From positions 52,625 through 116,624 of the forward strand of contig NZ_FODY01000012.1 of the NCBI RefSeq assembly GCF_900110485.1: a DNA stretch of 64,000 nt, given 5' to 3'. Source of the stretch: Propionispora vibrioides. Its GTDB lineage: Bacteria; Bacillota; Negativicutes; Propionisporales; Propionisporaceae. Of this stretch, positions 9,254 to 18,823 are shown piece after piece. Made by a program: the position numbers and the translations under genes. Positions within the stretch are counted from its first letter, which is position 1. The number at the start of each line of letters is the position of its first letter. The notes beneath the pieces are model-generated. The model ran no database searches. It worked only from the letters and a program-made list of their open reading frames with translations, and was not told the origin of the DNA.

Positions 9254-9757
9254 ATGAAAAAGCTGCTTGCCTTGACAGTCGCCTTGCTAGTAATCTGGCT
9301 GGGCTGGCTGCTGACCCACTCCAACCGTTCTACGCCACCGGCCACCGACAACCAAACAGCCGGCTCACAGGAACCGGCCAGTCAAGCTGCGTCACCGGCA
9401 GCACCAACCGGTCAGAAAGCTGCCGAACCATCAACCGAAACAGTACCGGCAAGCGGCAAGGAAGCCAGCCTAGGCTCACAGCAGCTGGGCGCAACGAAAG
9501 TGTTGACTCCGGCCGGCAAACAGGAAAACCTGTCCGAACAGACTTACCACCTGCAAAAAGAAGAGAAAAAGGGAGTGCAAATCCTGCCCGGCATACAGGT
9601 AAAAGACGGGGCAGTCCAAATCCTGCCTGGCGTACAGGTAAAAAGCGGGGCAGTCCAGATCGAAATGGATAAGGACAAAGATAAGCAACTTGAAATTGAG
9701 CGCCATCCTGACAACTCCAACAGCGATTATCAGATTATGTTAAAGCAAAAATTCTAA
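9254..9757 (+). CDS. Membrane-anchored, Ala/Pro/Thr-rich protein with tandem repeats
   Basis: I do not recognise the family. The 167 residues begin with a single hydrophobic segment (about 4-21) that could be a signal anchor. A low-complexity region of about 70 residues rich in Ala, Pro, Thr, Ser and Gln follows, resembling the linker of TonB. Next come two and a half copies of a 13-residue repeat (VQILPGIQVKDGA), then a charged segment (DKDKDKQLEIERH). The ribosome-binding site is GGGAGGA. It lies after the TonB operon but behind that operon's terminator, so it is probably transcribed separately. A periplasmic or envelope-spacing role is only a guess. Confidence 0.7.
   Translation: MKKLLALTVALLVIWLGWLLTHSNRSTPPATDNQTAGSQEPASQAASPAAPTGQKAAEPSTETVPASGKEASLGSQQLGATKVLTPAGKQENLSEQTYHLQKEEKKGVQILPGIQVKDGAVQILPGVQVKSGAVQIEMDKDKDKQLEIERHPDNSNSDYQIMLKQKF
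9575..9661 (+). repeat. 39-bp in-frame tandem repeat inside the envelope protein gene
   Basis: Units start at 9575, 9614 and 9653 (the last is partial), each encoding VQILPG(I/V)QVK(D/S)GA. The exact 39-base period keeps the reading frame, so copy number could vary by slippage without breaking the protein. Confidence 0.8.
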
Positions 9758-9769
9758 TCGAAGCAACCA

Positions 9770-9813
9770 AAAAGAGCAGGTTGCCGGCTTGAAACCCGGC
9801 AACCTGCTCTTTT
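9770..9813. terminator. Bidirectional Rho-independent terminator
   Basis: A GC-rich hairpin with arms of about 18 bases (GAGCAGGTTGCCGG and its complement) is flanked by A and T runs. It sits between convergent genes, so it serves both the repeat protein and the racemase operon. Confidence 0.9.
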
Positions 9814-9817
9814 CTTT

Positions 9818-10576
9818 CTATAGCCGCTGAAACAAATGATTCCGGTGCTCCGGCACAGGAATATAACCTGCTATAGACAATCCGTTGGACTCCTCCAGAA
9901 CCCAGGCACTGGCTACTTCCGCCAATACATCCATGGCATCCAGCAGCACCGGATTAGCATAACTATTCGGCAACAGCACCGGCAAATCGGTACAAGCCAG
10001 CAGGACTCCCTCGGCTCCCCGGGCCAGCAATGACGCAACCATTCGCTGGAGGGCCGTACGATCCTTGGACAAAAACTGACCTTTAACAATGTGCATAATA
10101 ATGGCTGCCAACAGTTCTTGCTGACTTTGGTCCGGCAGAACGGGTTCGATATCGCGTTGATGCAATTCATAGGTATATAAGCCAGATTGAATCGTTGCCG
10201 TGGAAGCCAATACGCCAACTTTATTCCATCTTTTACGAAGCTGAATATAAGCGCAGGTTTCTTCAATCATGTTGATCACCGGGACAGACGCCACCTGCCT
10301 GATGTGGGGCATAAACATATGGGCCGTGTTGCAGGGTATTACAATAAAGTCCACCCGCGGCCCCAATAAACGGACACCTTCCAAAATCAGCTTTTGCAAA
10401 TAGTCACCGCCCTGGTTCTCTTTAATCCAGGCATCGGCAGCCTGAAAAGGTTCCGGTACACTATACAGCAATACCGGCGGATAACTTTCCCGGTTTTGAA
10501 AATTCCTTATCAATTTCATGTAAAACAGCGATGTGGCATCCGGTCCCATTCCACCTATGATACCGCAAGTTTTCAT
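9818..10576 (-). CDS. Aspartate/glutamate racemase family protein
   Basis: This 252-residue protein has the two active-site cysteines of the cofactor-independent Asp/Glu racemase superfamily in PCNTAH and LLACTDLP, plus the N-terminal GIIGGMGPDAT motif typical of the aspartate racemase/YgeA group. The ATG at 10576 shares an ATGA overlap with the upstream acetyltransferase stop codon and has AGGAGG eight bases away, so it is preferred over the ATG at 10582. It would interconvert D- and L-amino acids. Its place downstream of a kinase and acetyltransferase gives no clear pathway. Confidence 0.88.
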   Translation of the reverse strand: MKTCGIIGGMGPDATSLFYMKLIRNFQNRESYPPVLLYSVPEPFQAADAWIKENQGGDYLQKLILEGVRLLGPRVDFIVIPCNTAHMFMPHIRQVASVPVINMIEETCAYIQLRKRWNKVGVLASTATIQSGLYTYELHQRDIEPVLPDQSQQELLAAIIMHIVKGQFLSKDRTALQRMVASLLARGAEGVLLACTDLPVLLPNSYANPVLLDAMDVLAEVASAWVLEESNGLSIAGYIPVPEHRNHLFQRL

Positions 10577-11283
10577 GAACATTGCCTCCTTACAACAGAT
10601 TTCCGGAAGCTGTCGCCACTAAAGCCGTCATGGCCGAACAAAAGTTCTGTTTCCGCCTGGCTACGCAGCACACCGGAACCATAAAAGCCTAAGCTTAGTA
10701 AAAACTGTTGAGATTCCAGATCGGAGCCAGTCACTCTGACTTGACAGACCGGTGCTTTACAAGGACGCTTCAAATCCAAATGCAGCACATATCTGAGCAA
10801 ATGACCAAATTTATATGTTAAACGTTTAATTAGAAAGCCTTGTCGTATGGCTGAAGACAAAGAAGCATAGTTCTGCGGCGCAATAGTAAGACAAATATGC
10901 TCGTATCCTCTGTCCCTGAAGATTTTCAAATGATGATCAGCCAGCATTTTCAGTAAGCCCTGTTGACGATATTTCGGATGAATAGCGGTAGGCCCCCACT
11001 GTACAATTAGGGATACCTCGCTGCCGCCAAGACCGATATCCACACCGATGGCTTCGTTTCCCTCCAGCAAGCAAGCCATATGAAACCCAATCAAGTCTCC
11101 TGCCTCAAAAAGGCCTAAACAATTTTTCCCATCGGCCAGTACCTTTTCAAAAAAAGCCAAGGGCTCCTGGTAATAACACTCTTTATCAGGCAAATTCTCT
11201 ATGACTAAATTCTGCAGTGTTAAAATTTCCGGCAAATGTTGTGGCTTCAAAAACTTGATCTCGTAGTGAAAATGAGGCTCCAT
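10573..11283 (-). CDS. GNAT-family N-acetyltransferase
   Basis: The protein of about 236 residues has a GNAT fold with the acetyl-CoA binding stretch at ATAIHPKYRQQGLLKML-like positions (HPKYRQQGLL, about 124-133), followed by a C-terminal region of unknown role. The start at 11283 has the better spacing to GGAGAG than the ATG at 11289. It lies 22 bp after the sensor kinase and overlaps the racemase by 4 bp, so the three genes form one operon. The acceptor could be an amino acid or peptide given the linked racemase, but this is inference. Confidence 0.8.
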   Translation of the reverse strand: MEPHFHYEIKFLKPQHLPEILTLQNLVIENLPDKECYYQEPLAFFEKVLADGKNCLGLFEAGDLIGFHMACLLEGNEAIGVDIGLGGSEVSLIVQWGPTAIHPKYRQQGLLKMLADHHLKIFRDRGYEHICLTIAPQNYASLSSAIRQGFLIKRLTYKFGHLLRYVLHLDLKRPCKAPVCQVRVTGSDLESQQFLLSLGFYGSGVLRSQAETELLFGHDGFSGDSFRKSVVRRQCS

Positions 11284-11305
11284 TCTCATCTCTCCTTCAC
11301 CAAGC

Positions 11306-13462
11306 TTATATTAAAACAGGAAAACGGACAAAAAATTCGGTTCCCTGGTTACTGCTTTCCACACGAATCTGGGCTTGGTGCCTTGCTGCTATACTATAGC
11401 AAACAGCTAATCCCAGACCAATGCCATTATCTTTTGTGGTATGAAAGGGTATACCCAGATGCTCCAACACCTCTTTTTTGATGCCTGTACCCTGATCGGC
11501 TACCGACAACACGACTTCCATTCCTTCACGATATGTTTTGATACATACCGTTCCCTTTTCCGACATTGCCTCCAAACCATTACGAACCATGTTGAGCAAC
11601 AATTGATGGATTTCCTGCTTATCCAGCAACAGATCCGGGATTTCTTCCAATTGCAGGCATACCTCTTTATTATGTATAGTCGCATCGGCCTGCATAAGCG
11701 GCGCTATTGCCCGGATAATGTCATTGAGATTGGCCGGCGCCCGGTGAATCGCCTTATTTTTAGCTAACGACAAGTACTCTTTAATGATGCCATCGGTACG
11801 ATCCAATTCGGCAATCATGATGTCATAGTAAGCAAGGTTGGGCGAATCGGGATTTTTGCGAGCCAACATCTGCAAAAAGCCTCTCACCGTGGTCATTGGA
11901 TTGCGCACCTCATGAGCCAGACCGGCAGCCATTTCACCGACAAGACTCAATTTATCCAAACGGGCTATCTGCTTTTCCATTTCCCGCTGCTGCGTAATAT
12001 TGCGAATAACCGAAAGAATGGTATCCGGCTGCTGCCGGTCATAGAACTCCGGTATTATATGGGCCTGCAGCCAATACACGCTTCCCGCTCTAGCAGTAAA
12101 CCCAAATTCCACTACCTGTTCCTGGAAGCCCGCCTTATCCAGTTGCAGCATAGCTTCCACTTTTTTCTGAAACAGCTCCGGCATGCCCAGTATTTTAAAA
12201 TTCTGACCGAACAGCGCTTCCACCGGCTGCGAAGAATACAGGCCAAAAACCGGATTAATATAAGTAATCCTTCCCTGACGGTCAATCCGCAAAATAATGT
12301 CCTGGGCATTTTCCACCAAGGTCTGAAACTCTTTTTCTCTTTTATACAGCATGACATTCTGTTCCTGTATTTTGGCAAAGCTATCCTGCAAAGCGCCGGC
12401 CATATGATTAAATGCCGTTGCCAGAATCCCGAATTCATCGTGCTCCTGATTCTTCACCCGGGCTGTTAAATTACCGTCAGCAATCGCGGCAGCCCCCTCC
12501 TGCAAGCTTCGGATGGGTCCCACTACATACCTTTGAGTCACTATAAAAATAAAGCCAAGAATACTGACCAGTGTGGCAAAATAAGTGAGCAGAACGGGAA
12601 ATACAATGGCGCTTACCTTTTTATGCAACTCCTCTTCCTCCATAACCGCAATGACTTTCCAGCCCGATTCTTCTGATTTATTTACACATATCAGTTGGGG
12701 CTTTCCTTCCAGGGTTACCTTCTGAATATTGCCATTAGCCTCATTTGATAAAATGGCCGGCAACCCCAGCTCGTCCGGTGTTTTCATCAGCCAGTCCTTA
12801 TTTCTGGGTGATACGATAATCTTGTTATTATTGTTCAAAACCATAACATAGCCGCTCAGGCCGATTTTAAGCTCTTCCACTTCTTTTTGAATCTCAATTA
12901 AATTCCATCCGGCAACAACCACGCCTATGGGAACTCCATCTTTTTCTACCACTTTGGCCACCGACATAACCATTTCACCGGTTGTATGCATAATGTACGG
13001 ATCAGTCAGATAAGCCCCGTTATGTTTCATGGCTTCCTGATACCAAGGCCTGGTTCTCGGATCATAGCCTGGCTCTGTAAAATAGCTCGGATATTCAAAA
13101 TAACCACCCTGTTCTGTCCCCAGTCCAATCCCCATCATCTCGGAAAATATACGGGCATATTTTGAAAAATTATGATCCAGCTTGTCAGAAACAGTAATTT
13201 GCCTACTGCCAATATCCCCTACCATTTTCACCACAGTATTATCAGTCCCTAAAAGCGTTACCGCTTCGAAGGCCGGTTTGATGGCACCATCATTAATCCG
13301 GGTATGCACCTTGCTTACCACGCTCTGCGCGTAAGCACCAAAGTCCTCCCGGACCTGTTTAGAAACTGTTTTTTCAATATACAAGCTGCCAATAATAAAC
13401 GGAACGATACCTGCTATAAACGTCCATATCAGCAATTCACCGCGCAATGTCTTTTTCTTCAC
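11306..13462 (-). CDS. Orphan sensor histidine kinase (dCache-HAMP-PAS-HisKA-HATPase)
   Basis: Numbering from the longer possible start at 13471 gives 721 residues. A first membrane helix lies at about 13-31, followed by a double-Cache extracellular sensor (about 35-285, with DPRTRPWYQEA), a second helix at 290-312, HAMP at 313-365, a PAS domain at 380-495, the phospho-acceptor His520 in GLAHEVRNP, the N box NMVRNGLEAM, and the G boxes DQGTGI and GIGLGLA. The GTG at 13462 is better placed relative to AAGGG than the ATG at 13471. No response regulator is adjacent. Cache domains usually sense small organic molecules such as amino acids, consistent with the co-transcribed racemase. Confidence 0.9.
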   Translation of the reverse strand: MKKKTLRGELLIWTFIAGIVPFIIGSLYIEKTVSKQVREDFGAYAQSVVSKVHTRINDGAIKPAFEAVTLLGTDNTVVKMVGDIGSRQITVSDKLDHNFSKYARIFSEMMGIGLGTEQGGYFEYPSYFTEPGYDPRTRPWYQEAMKHNGAYLTDPYIMHTTGEMVMSVAKVVEKDGVPIGVVVAGWNLIEIQKEVEELKIGLSGYVMVLNNNNKIIVSPRNKDWLMKTPDELGLPAILSNEANGNIQKVTLEGKPQLICVNKSEESGWKVIAVMEEEELHKKVSAIVFPVLLTYFATLVSILGFIFIVTQRYVVGPIRSLQEGAAAIADGNLTARVKNQEHDEFGILATAFNHMAGALQDSFAKIQEQNVMLYKREKEFQTLVENAQDIILRIDRQGRITYINPVFGLYSSQPVEALFGQNFKILGMPELFQKKVEAMLQLDKAGFQEQVVEFGFTARAGSVYWLQAHIIPEFYDRQQPDTILSVIRNITQQREMEKQIARLDKLSLVGEMAAGLAHEVRNPMTTVRGFLQMLARKNPDSPNLAYYDIMIAELDRTDGIIKEYLSLAKNKAIHRAPANLNDIIRAIAPLMQADATIHNKEVCLQLEEIPDLLLDKQEIHQLLLNMVRNGLEAMSEKGTVCIKTYREGMEVVLSVADQGTGIKKEVLEHLGIPFHTTKDNGIGLGLAVCYSIAARHQAQIRVESSNQGTEFFVRFPVLI

Positions 13463-13934
13463 CGATACCATCCCTTAGTTAAAATGAGAACCTAGCTTTC
13501 CCGTACTAAAAAATCAATTGTTTTTAGAAGAAACTCCAACTTATCCTGCTATATTTCTCCACATTGTGAGATCAACCTGCCTGTACTGTAAGATTCTCAT
13601 ATGCACTGTACCGTAATGCTAATAGGAATGTCCCGCTTTAGCCGTTTTGCCATCTACTCACCTCTCAGCAATATATTTTTATTTCGGCAGCTCGACAAAA
13701 AATAACCATATTTTGTTTTTATTTCATAAATTCTCCAAAATATTTCAAAATCCTTCCATTCTTCGCTAATAGATTAAAAAGGTTTTCAAACTTATAGTAG
13801 GGCTCAGTAACCTTCTCCACATGCAATATAATCGAAGTTACCGCATCATTCCTGACATTTATGCAAAAATCAACAAAAAATACTTGTAGAAAACAATTAT
13901 TAGTAATAAAATATTTATGGAAAGTTTTTCTAAA
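13463..13934. other. Long intergenic region before the rubrerythrin operon
   Basis: This AT-rich stretch lies between divergent transcripts. No gene with a ribosome-binding site is visible on either strand. It presumably holds the kinase promoter near 13500 and the promoter of the Cys-rich gene at its right end. Confidence 0.4.
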
Positions 13935-13954
13935 TATAATAGGAAATTTTCCTA
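13935..13954 (+). promoter_or_regulatory. Candidate -10 element and 7-1-7 operator before the rubrerythrin operon
   Basis: TATAAT at 13935-13940 is followed immediately by the palindrome TAGGAAA-T-TTTCCTA at 13940-13954. The 7-1-7 geometry is that of Fur/PerR-family operators, though the bases differ from the PerR consensus. Because a rubrerythrin lies downstream, peroxide-responsive control is plausible. Confidence 0.4.
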
Positions 13955-13977
13955 AATTTATTAAGGAGGTAATACAA

Positions 13978-14400
13978 TTGCAAGTCGATGCTTTGATTAC
14001 CGAAATTGGCAATTGCTGTTTGGGAGAAGAGTTTTGCCTTCAATGTAAGCAGGAGGACTGCTTAATCGGCTTTTGTAAAAAATCGCTTTTGACAGTGCTT
14101 AAACAAAAAGACGATTTTATTACGAACGGAATGCAGGCCCTCCCATATAACGACACCAAGCTGTATGATACTGACACAGTGGTGAACGCCATTGGTTTTT
14201 TGCTAAATCAATGCCGCAACTGTAATGTCTATCATGATGAAGACTGTATTATTAATATCATCCGCTCCAGTCTGGAAATCATCTTGCTGGGTGAAGTCCA
14301 GGAATACAGGGGAAGCACGCTCTTGTATTTAAACGATATTCAAAAGGTTAACGCCGAAATGGCAGATAAAATTTTACATAGCGTTCAACGCCGACACTAA
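13978..14400 (+). CDS. Cysteine-rich protein encoded with rubrerythrin
   Basis: The start is a TTG with AAGGAGG eight bases upstream; a longer reading frame from 13861 lacks a ribosome-binding site. The 140-residue product has a Cys cluster near the N terminus (CCLGEEFCLQCKQEDC, then C at GFCKK) and a second set (CRNCNVYHDEDC), suggesting metal or Fe-S binding. I cannot assign a family. It lies 16 bp before a rubrerythrin and is almost certainly co-transcribed, so a role in oxidative-stress defence or electron supply to rubrerythrin is a reasonable inference. Confidence 0.75.
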   Translation: MQVDALITEIGNCCLGEEFCLQCKQEDCLIGFCKKSLLTVLKQKDDFITNGMQALPYNDTKLYDTDTVVNAIGFLLNQCRNCNVYHDEDCIINIIRSSLEIILLGEVQEYRGSTLLYLNDIQKVNAEMADKILHSVQRRH

Positions 14401-14416
14401 AAAGGGGGCAAATACA

Positions 14417-14842
14417 ATGAAAAGAGAATTGACTGTTGAAAATATAATCGGCGAAACAAAAGGAACCGAACTGGAAAGAATGGTAAAACAGAATTTCACC
14501 GGTGAAACTTCCGAAGCCGGGCTTTATCTGGCTATTGCCAGATTGGCACAGCGGCAGGGTTATCCGGAAATTGCCGAAGTGTTAAAAACAATTGCTTGGG
14601 AAGAAGCGGAGCATGCTGCCCGCTTTGCCGAGTTTAACGGTATGATTCAGGAAGATTTATTTGAAAATCTCCGTCAAATGCTGGACGGTGAAACTTTCGC
14701 CAACCAAGGCAAGAAACAGGCAGCCGATAAAGCACAGGAGCTGGGCCTTGAAACGGCCAGAGATTACTTCAATGAGTCGGCTAAAGATGAAGCCCGCCAC
14801 GCCCGGATGCTGGAAGGTATGCTAGCCCGTTTTGCCAAATAA
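14417..14842 (+). CDS. Rubrerythrin-type diiron protein without rubredoxin domain
   Basis: This 141-residue protein has the four-helix diiron domain of rubrerythrin with ligand motifs SEAGLYLAIA, EEAEHAARF and DEARHARM. It ends straight after the last helix and so lacks the C-terminal rubredoxin domain. Such short forms reduce hydrogen peroxide using external electron donors. AAAGGGGG precedes the ATG. The Cys-rich protein upstream might be the missing redox partner, which is inference. Confidence 0.88.
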   Translation: MKRELTVENIIGETKGTELERMVKQNFTGETSEAGLYLAIARLAQRQGYPEIAEVLKTIAWEEAEHAARFAEFNGMIQEDLFENLRQMLDGETFANQGKKQAADKAQELGLETARDYFNESAKDEARHARMLEGMLARFAK

Positions 14843-14880
14843 CAGACCATAGTCTATAAAACAACAAGCAGTGGTAGAAT

Positions 14881-14922
14881 AAACAGCCCAAGAGCCTTAT
14901 CTTTAAGGCTCTTGGGCTGTTT
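14881..14922. terminator. Bidirectional Rho-independent terminator
   Basis: Nineteen-base complementary arms (ACAGCCCAAGAGCCTTA and complement) surround a TCTT loop, with A and T runs outside. It serves rubrerythrin and the convergent PTS gene. Confidence 0.9.
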
Positions 14923-15019
14923 TTACGTTTAAAGGCACCTATGATTGTCTTACTTCTTTGCCAGACGAAAAAATCTCTTGTCATGCAGGCAGATTCATTA
15001 CATCAACGGGTTGGTGTCT

Positions 15020-17104
15020 TTAATAAGTCGCAACTACGGTCTTATTGGCTTCGGCTCGCACACCGGAATAAAAACTCAGCATCGGATACTGGTCAAAATT
15101 AGTAACTGCCATAATAACAACCGGCGAATAACCTTTTTCCTCGATCCGTTTACGATCAAACCGGACCAGTTCGGTACCGGCCTGCACCTTTTGTCCCGGT
15201 TCAACGAATACTGTAAAACCTTCTCCGGACATATTCACCGTATCAAGACCGACATGCAGCAGAATTTCCAGCCCGTTTTTCAATTTCATGCCGATGGCAT
15301 GTCCGGATTGACCGGTAACCATGGTAATTTCACCATCGGCCGGAGCGGTTACTACCTGATTGTCCGGCCAAATGGCCACGCCGTCCCCCATCATTTTTTG
15401 CGAAAACATTTCATCCTTTACTTCGGTCATGGGAATCACCTGGCCGGAAACAAAGGCTTTTAGCGTTGCACTCTTGTTCCTATTTCCCTGAGCGTCCATG
15501 TCCTGTGGCGTTGTTATCAGCAAAGCTTCAAACCGCTCCCGTACTTGCGGTACCGAAAGCCCGACAATGACTTGTACGGCATTGCCCTTGCATACCAGCC
15601 CATGGGCGCCGCCCTCGACAAAAACCTTTGTATCTTGCACCAATTTACCGTTTTTAACGGTAACCCTCAGCCGTGTTGCACAGTTTGTGACTTCCTCAAT
15701 GTTTTCTTTGCCGCCCAAGGCAGCCAAGAAGGCCGCTGCCTTCCTGTCTCTTTCGTCAAGGTCAAATCCTGCTGCTATAGCCTGTTTTGCCTTATAATCA
15801 GCCTTCGTATATAATCTGTCTTCTTCCTCATCCGTACGCCCCGGGGTCTTGAAATCAAAATGTAAAATTAAAAACCGGAACGTGACAAAATAGATACCGG
15901 TAAAAATAAAGCCAATAATAAACTGGATAATATATGTAGACATATGGTACTTAAATAACGGTATCCAATTCAATACGGCATTTTCAATAAGACCGCTGCC
16001 AAAATCACCGACCACGCCAAAGGAATAAGAAACGGCAGCCAGCGTCGCCGCTAAAACGGCATGCACGGCAAACAATAACGGTGCAACAAACAAAAAAGTA
16101 AACTCCAGCGGTTCGGTAATGCCGCAAAGCAGGGCTGTCAGGGTAGCCGGGATCAAAAGTCCGGCAATAGCTTTTTTCTTGGCCGGTTTAGCTGTGACAT
16201 ACATGGCCAGAGCAATCCCGATGGAACCAAACATTTTGGAAGAACCGTGCAGGGCAAAACCACCCTGCGGAAACATTTCCTTTAATGAATGGGCTGTTGT
16301 AGAAAACTCATTTAAATGTTGGAAAAAATATTGCTTAATTCCGCCATCGACAACAGCCGGTCCAAAAATGAAAGGCGTGTAGATAAAATGATGCAGTCCT
16401 GTTGGTATCAGGATCCGTTCCAGGAAAGTATACAGCCATACTCCAAAAACACCGCTCAATTTAAGAAATTCCTGGAGAGAAGCAATTCCCATCTGAATAT
16501 GGGGCCAAACAAGACAAAAGAGGTATGCTACCGGCAGCATAGCAAAGAACCCGACAATGACTACCAGCGAAGATCCTTTAAATACGCCAAGAAAATCAGG
16601 CAGGTTGACATCAAAAAAACGATTATGCAAATATACCGTTATAGCCGCAATAAAAATGGCGCCAAGCATGCCAAAATCCAGTGTTTTAATATTGGCGATC
16701 ATCGCCAAGCCTGAACCGCTGACGGCTGCCTTGGTAAAATCCACACCAAACTCAGGACCCCACAGTGTCAGCATCGCCGAGACATAATAGTTAAAAACTA
16801 TGTAAATAACAAAGGACTCCATACAGGCTCGGGCGTGATTCTTTTGTGCTAAACCGATTGGCAGGGCAATAACAAATAAAAGCGGCATTTGACTGAAAAC
16901 CGTCCACGCACCTTGCTCCACAATAAACCAGAAATCATACCATAGAGTTCCTTTATGAGCCAGGCTGCCTACAATATCGGGATTTTTGGACAATATCGAC
17001 AAGGCAACCATAATACCGAAGAAAGAAAATAGCAAAACCGGTGTAAACATGGCACCGCCAAACCGTTGCACCTTTTGCATTATTACATCCTGGTTAATCG
17101 CCAT
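15020..17104 (-). CDS. PTS transporter, alpha-glucoside type, fused IICBA
   Basis: The 694-residue enzyme II has a membrane IIC domain (about 1-410, ten helices), a IIB domain with phospho-Cys475 in EVTNCATRLR, and a C-terminal IIA domain with the phospho-His617 in LLHVGLD. The IIC resembles the MalP/GlvC/AglA alpha-glucoside permeases; those often lack a IIA domain, so the fused IIA makes this protein self-sufficient for HPr-dependent phosphorylation. AAAGGAGGG precedes the ATG. It lies downstream of a GH4 6-phospho-alpha-glucosidase, so maltose, trehalose-like or sucrose-isomer disaccharides are the likely substrates. Confidence 0.92.
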   Translation of the reverse strand: MAINQDVIMQKVQRFGGAMFTPVLLFSFFGIMVALSILSKNPDIVGSLAHKGTLWYDFWFIVEQGAWTVFSQMPLLFVIALPIGLAQKNHARACMESFVIYIVFNYYVSAMLTLWGPEFGVDFTKAAVSGSGLAMIANIKTLDFGMLGAIFIAAITVYLHNRFFDVNLPDFLGVFKGSSLVVIVGFFAMLPVAYLFCLVWPHIQMGIASLQEFLKLSGVFGVWLYTFLERILIPTGLHHFIYTPFIFGPAVVDGGIKQYFFQHLNEFSTTAHSLKEMFPQGGFALHGSSKMFGSIGIALAMYVTAKPAKKKAIAGLLIPATLTALLCGITEPLEFTFLFVAPLLFAVHAVLAATLAAVSYSFGVVGDFGSGLIENAVLNWIPLFKYHMSTYIIQFIIGFIFTGIYFVTFRFLILHFDFKTPGRTDEEEDRLYTKADYKAKQAIAAGFDLDERDRKAAAFLAALGGKENIEEVTNCATRLRVTVKNGKLVQDTKVFVEGGAHGLVCKGNAVQVIVGLSVPQVRERFEALLITTPQDMDAQGNRNKSATLKAFVSGQVIPMTEVKDEMFSQKMMGDGVAIWPDNQVVTAPADGEITMVTGQSGHAIGMKLKNGLEILLHVGLDTVNMSGEGFTVFVEPGQKVQAGTELVRFDRKRIEEKGYSPVVIMAVTNFDQYPMLSFYSGVRAEANKTVVATY

Positions 17105-17232
17105 AGTAACCCTCCTTTAAAATCAAACACACTGCTGCAAAAAAACAATATGGAAAGTGGCTCTACGTTGTTTTGGGCTGCAAAACTTATCGAAATAGAA
17201 TCAAATTTCTAAAAATACATGTCAAAAAATAA

Positions 17233-17300
17233 TTGGATATTGAACTGCGGCCGGAAGACTTTTTCCTCCTGTATTTTGGTCATACCAGTCCAATATCCAA
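17233..17300 (-). promoter_or_regulatory. Large inverted repeat between the glucosidase and PTS genes
   Basis: Fifteen-base arms at 17233-17247 and 17286-17300 match with one mismatch and enclose a 38-base loop. The repeat lies in the spacer after the GH4 stop codon and before the PTS gene on the same strand. It may stabilise the upstream message or act as a partial terminator, giving unequal expression. Confidence 0.5.
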
Positions 17301-17312
17301 ACATTCAGCCTG

Positions 17313-18644
<1,332 letters not shown>

Positions 18645-18784
18645 TTATCCTTTCAACGTAATCCATCCCGGGATTTCTCCCTCATCATAAAGTATTTCGC
18701 AGCGATCATCAATGGATTTGCCGCATTCCGGATATCCGTTACCACTCTGGATTTTGTTCCATTTTCCGTACTTTGTTACAAGTC

Positions 18785-18823
18785 AAAAAAAGCCGGCAGG
18801 AACGTTGTCCCTGCCGGTTTTTT
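18785..18823 (-). terminator. Rho-independent terminator after the RpiR regulator
   Basis: The arms AAAAAAGCCGGCAGG and CCTGCCGGTTTTTT enclose a short loop and touch the regulator stop codon. It separates regulator transcription from the glucosidase gene. Confidence 0.85.

Noticed and set aside
13719..14012. A 97-codon minus-strand frame opposite the start of the Cys-rich gene.
   Set aside because: It lacks a ribosome-binding site, is of odd composition, and lies opposite a well-supported plus-strand gene start.
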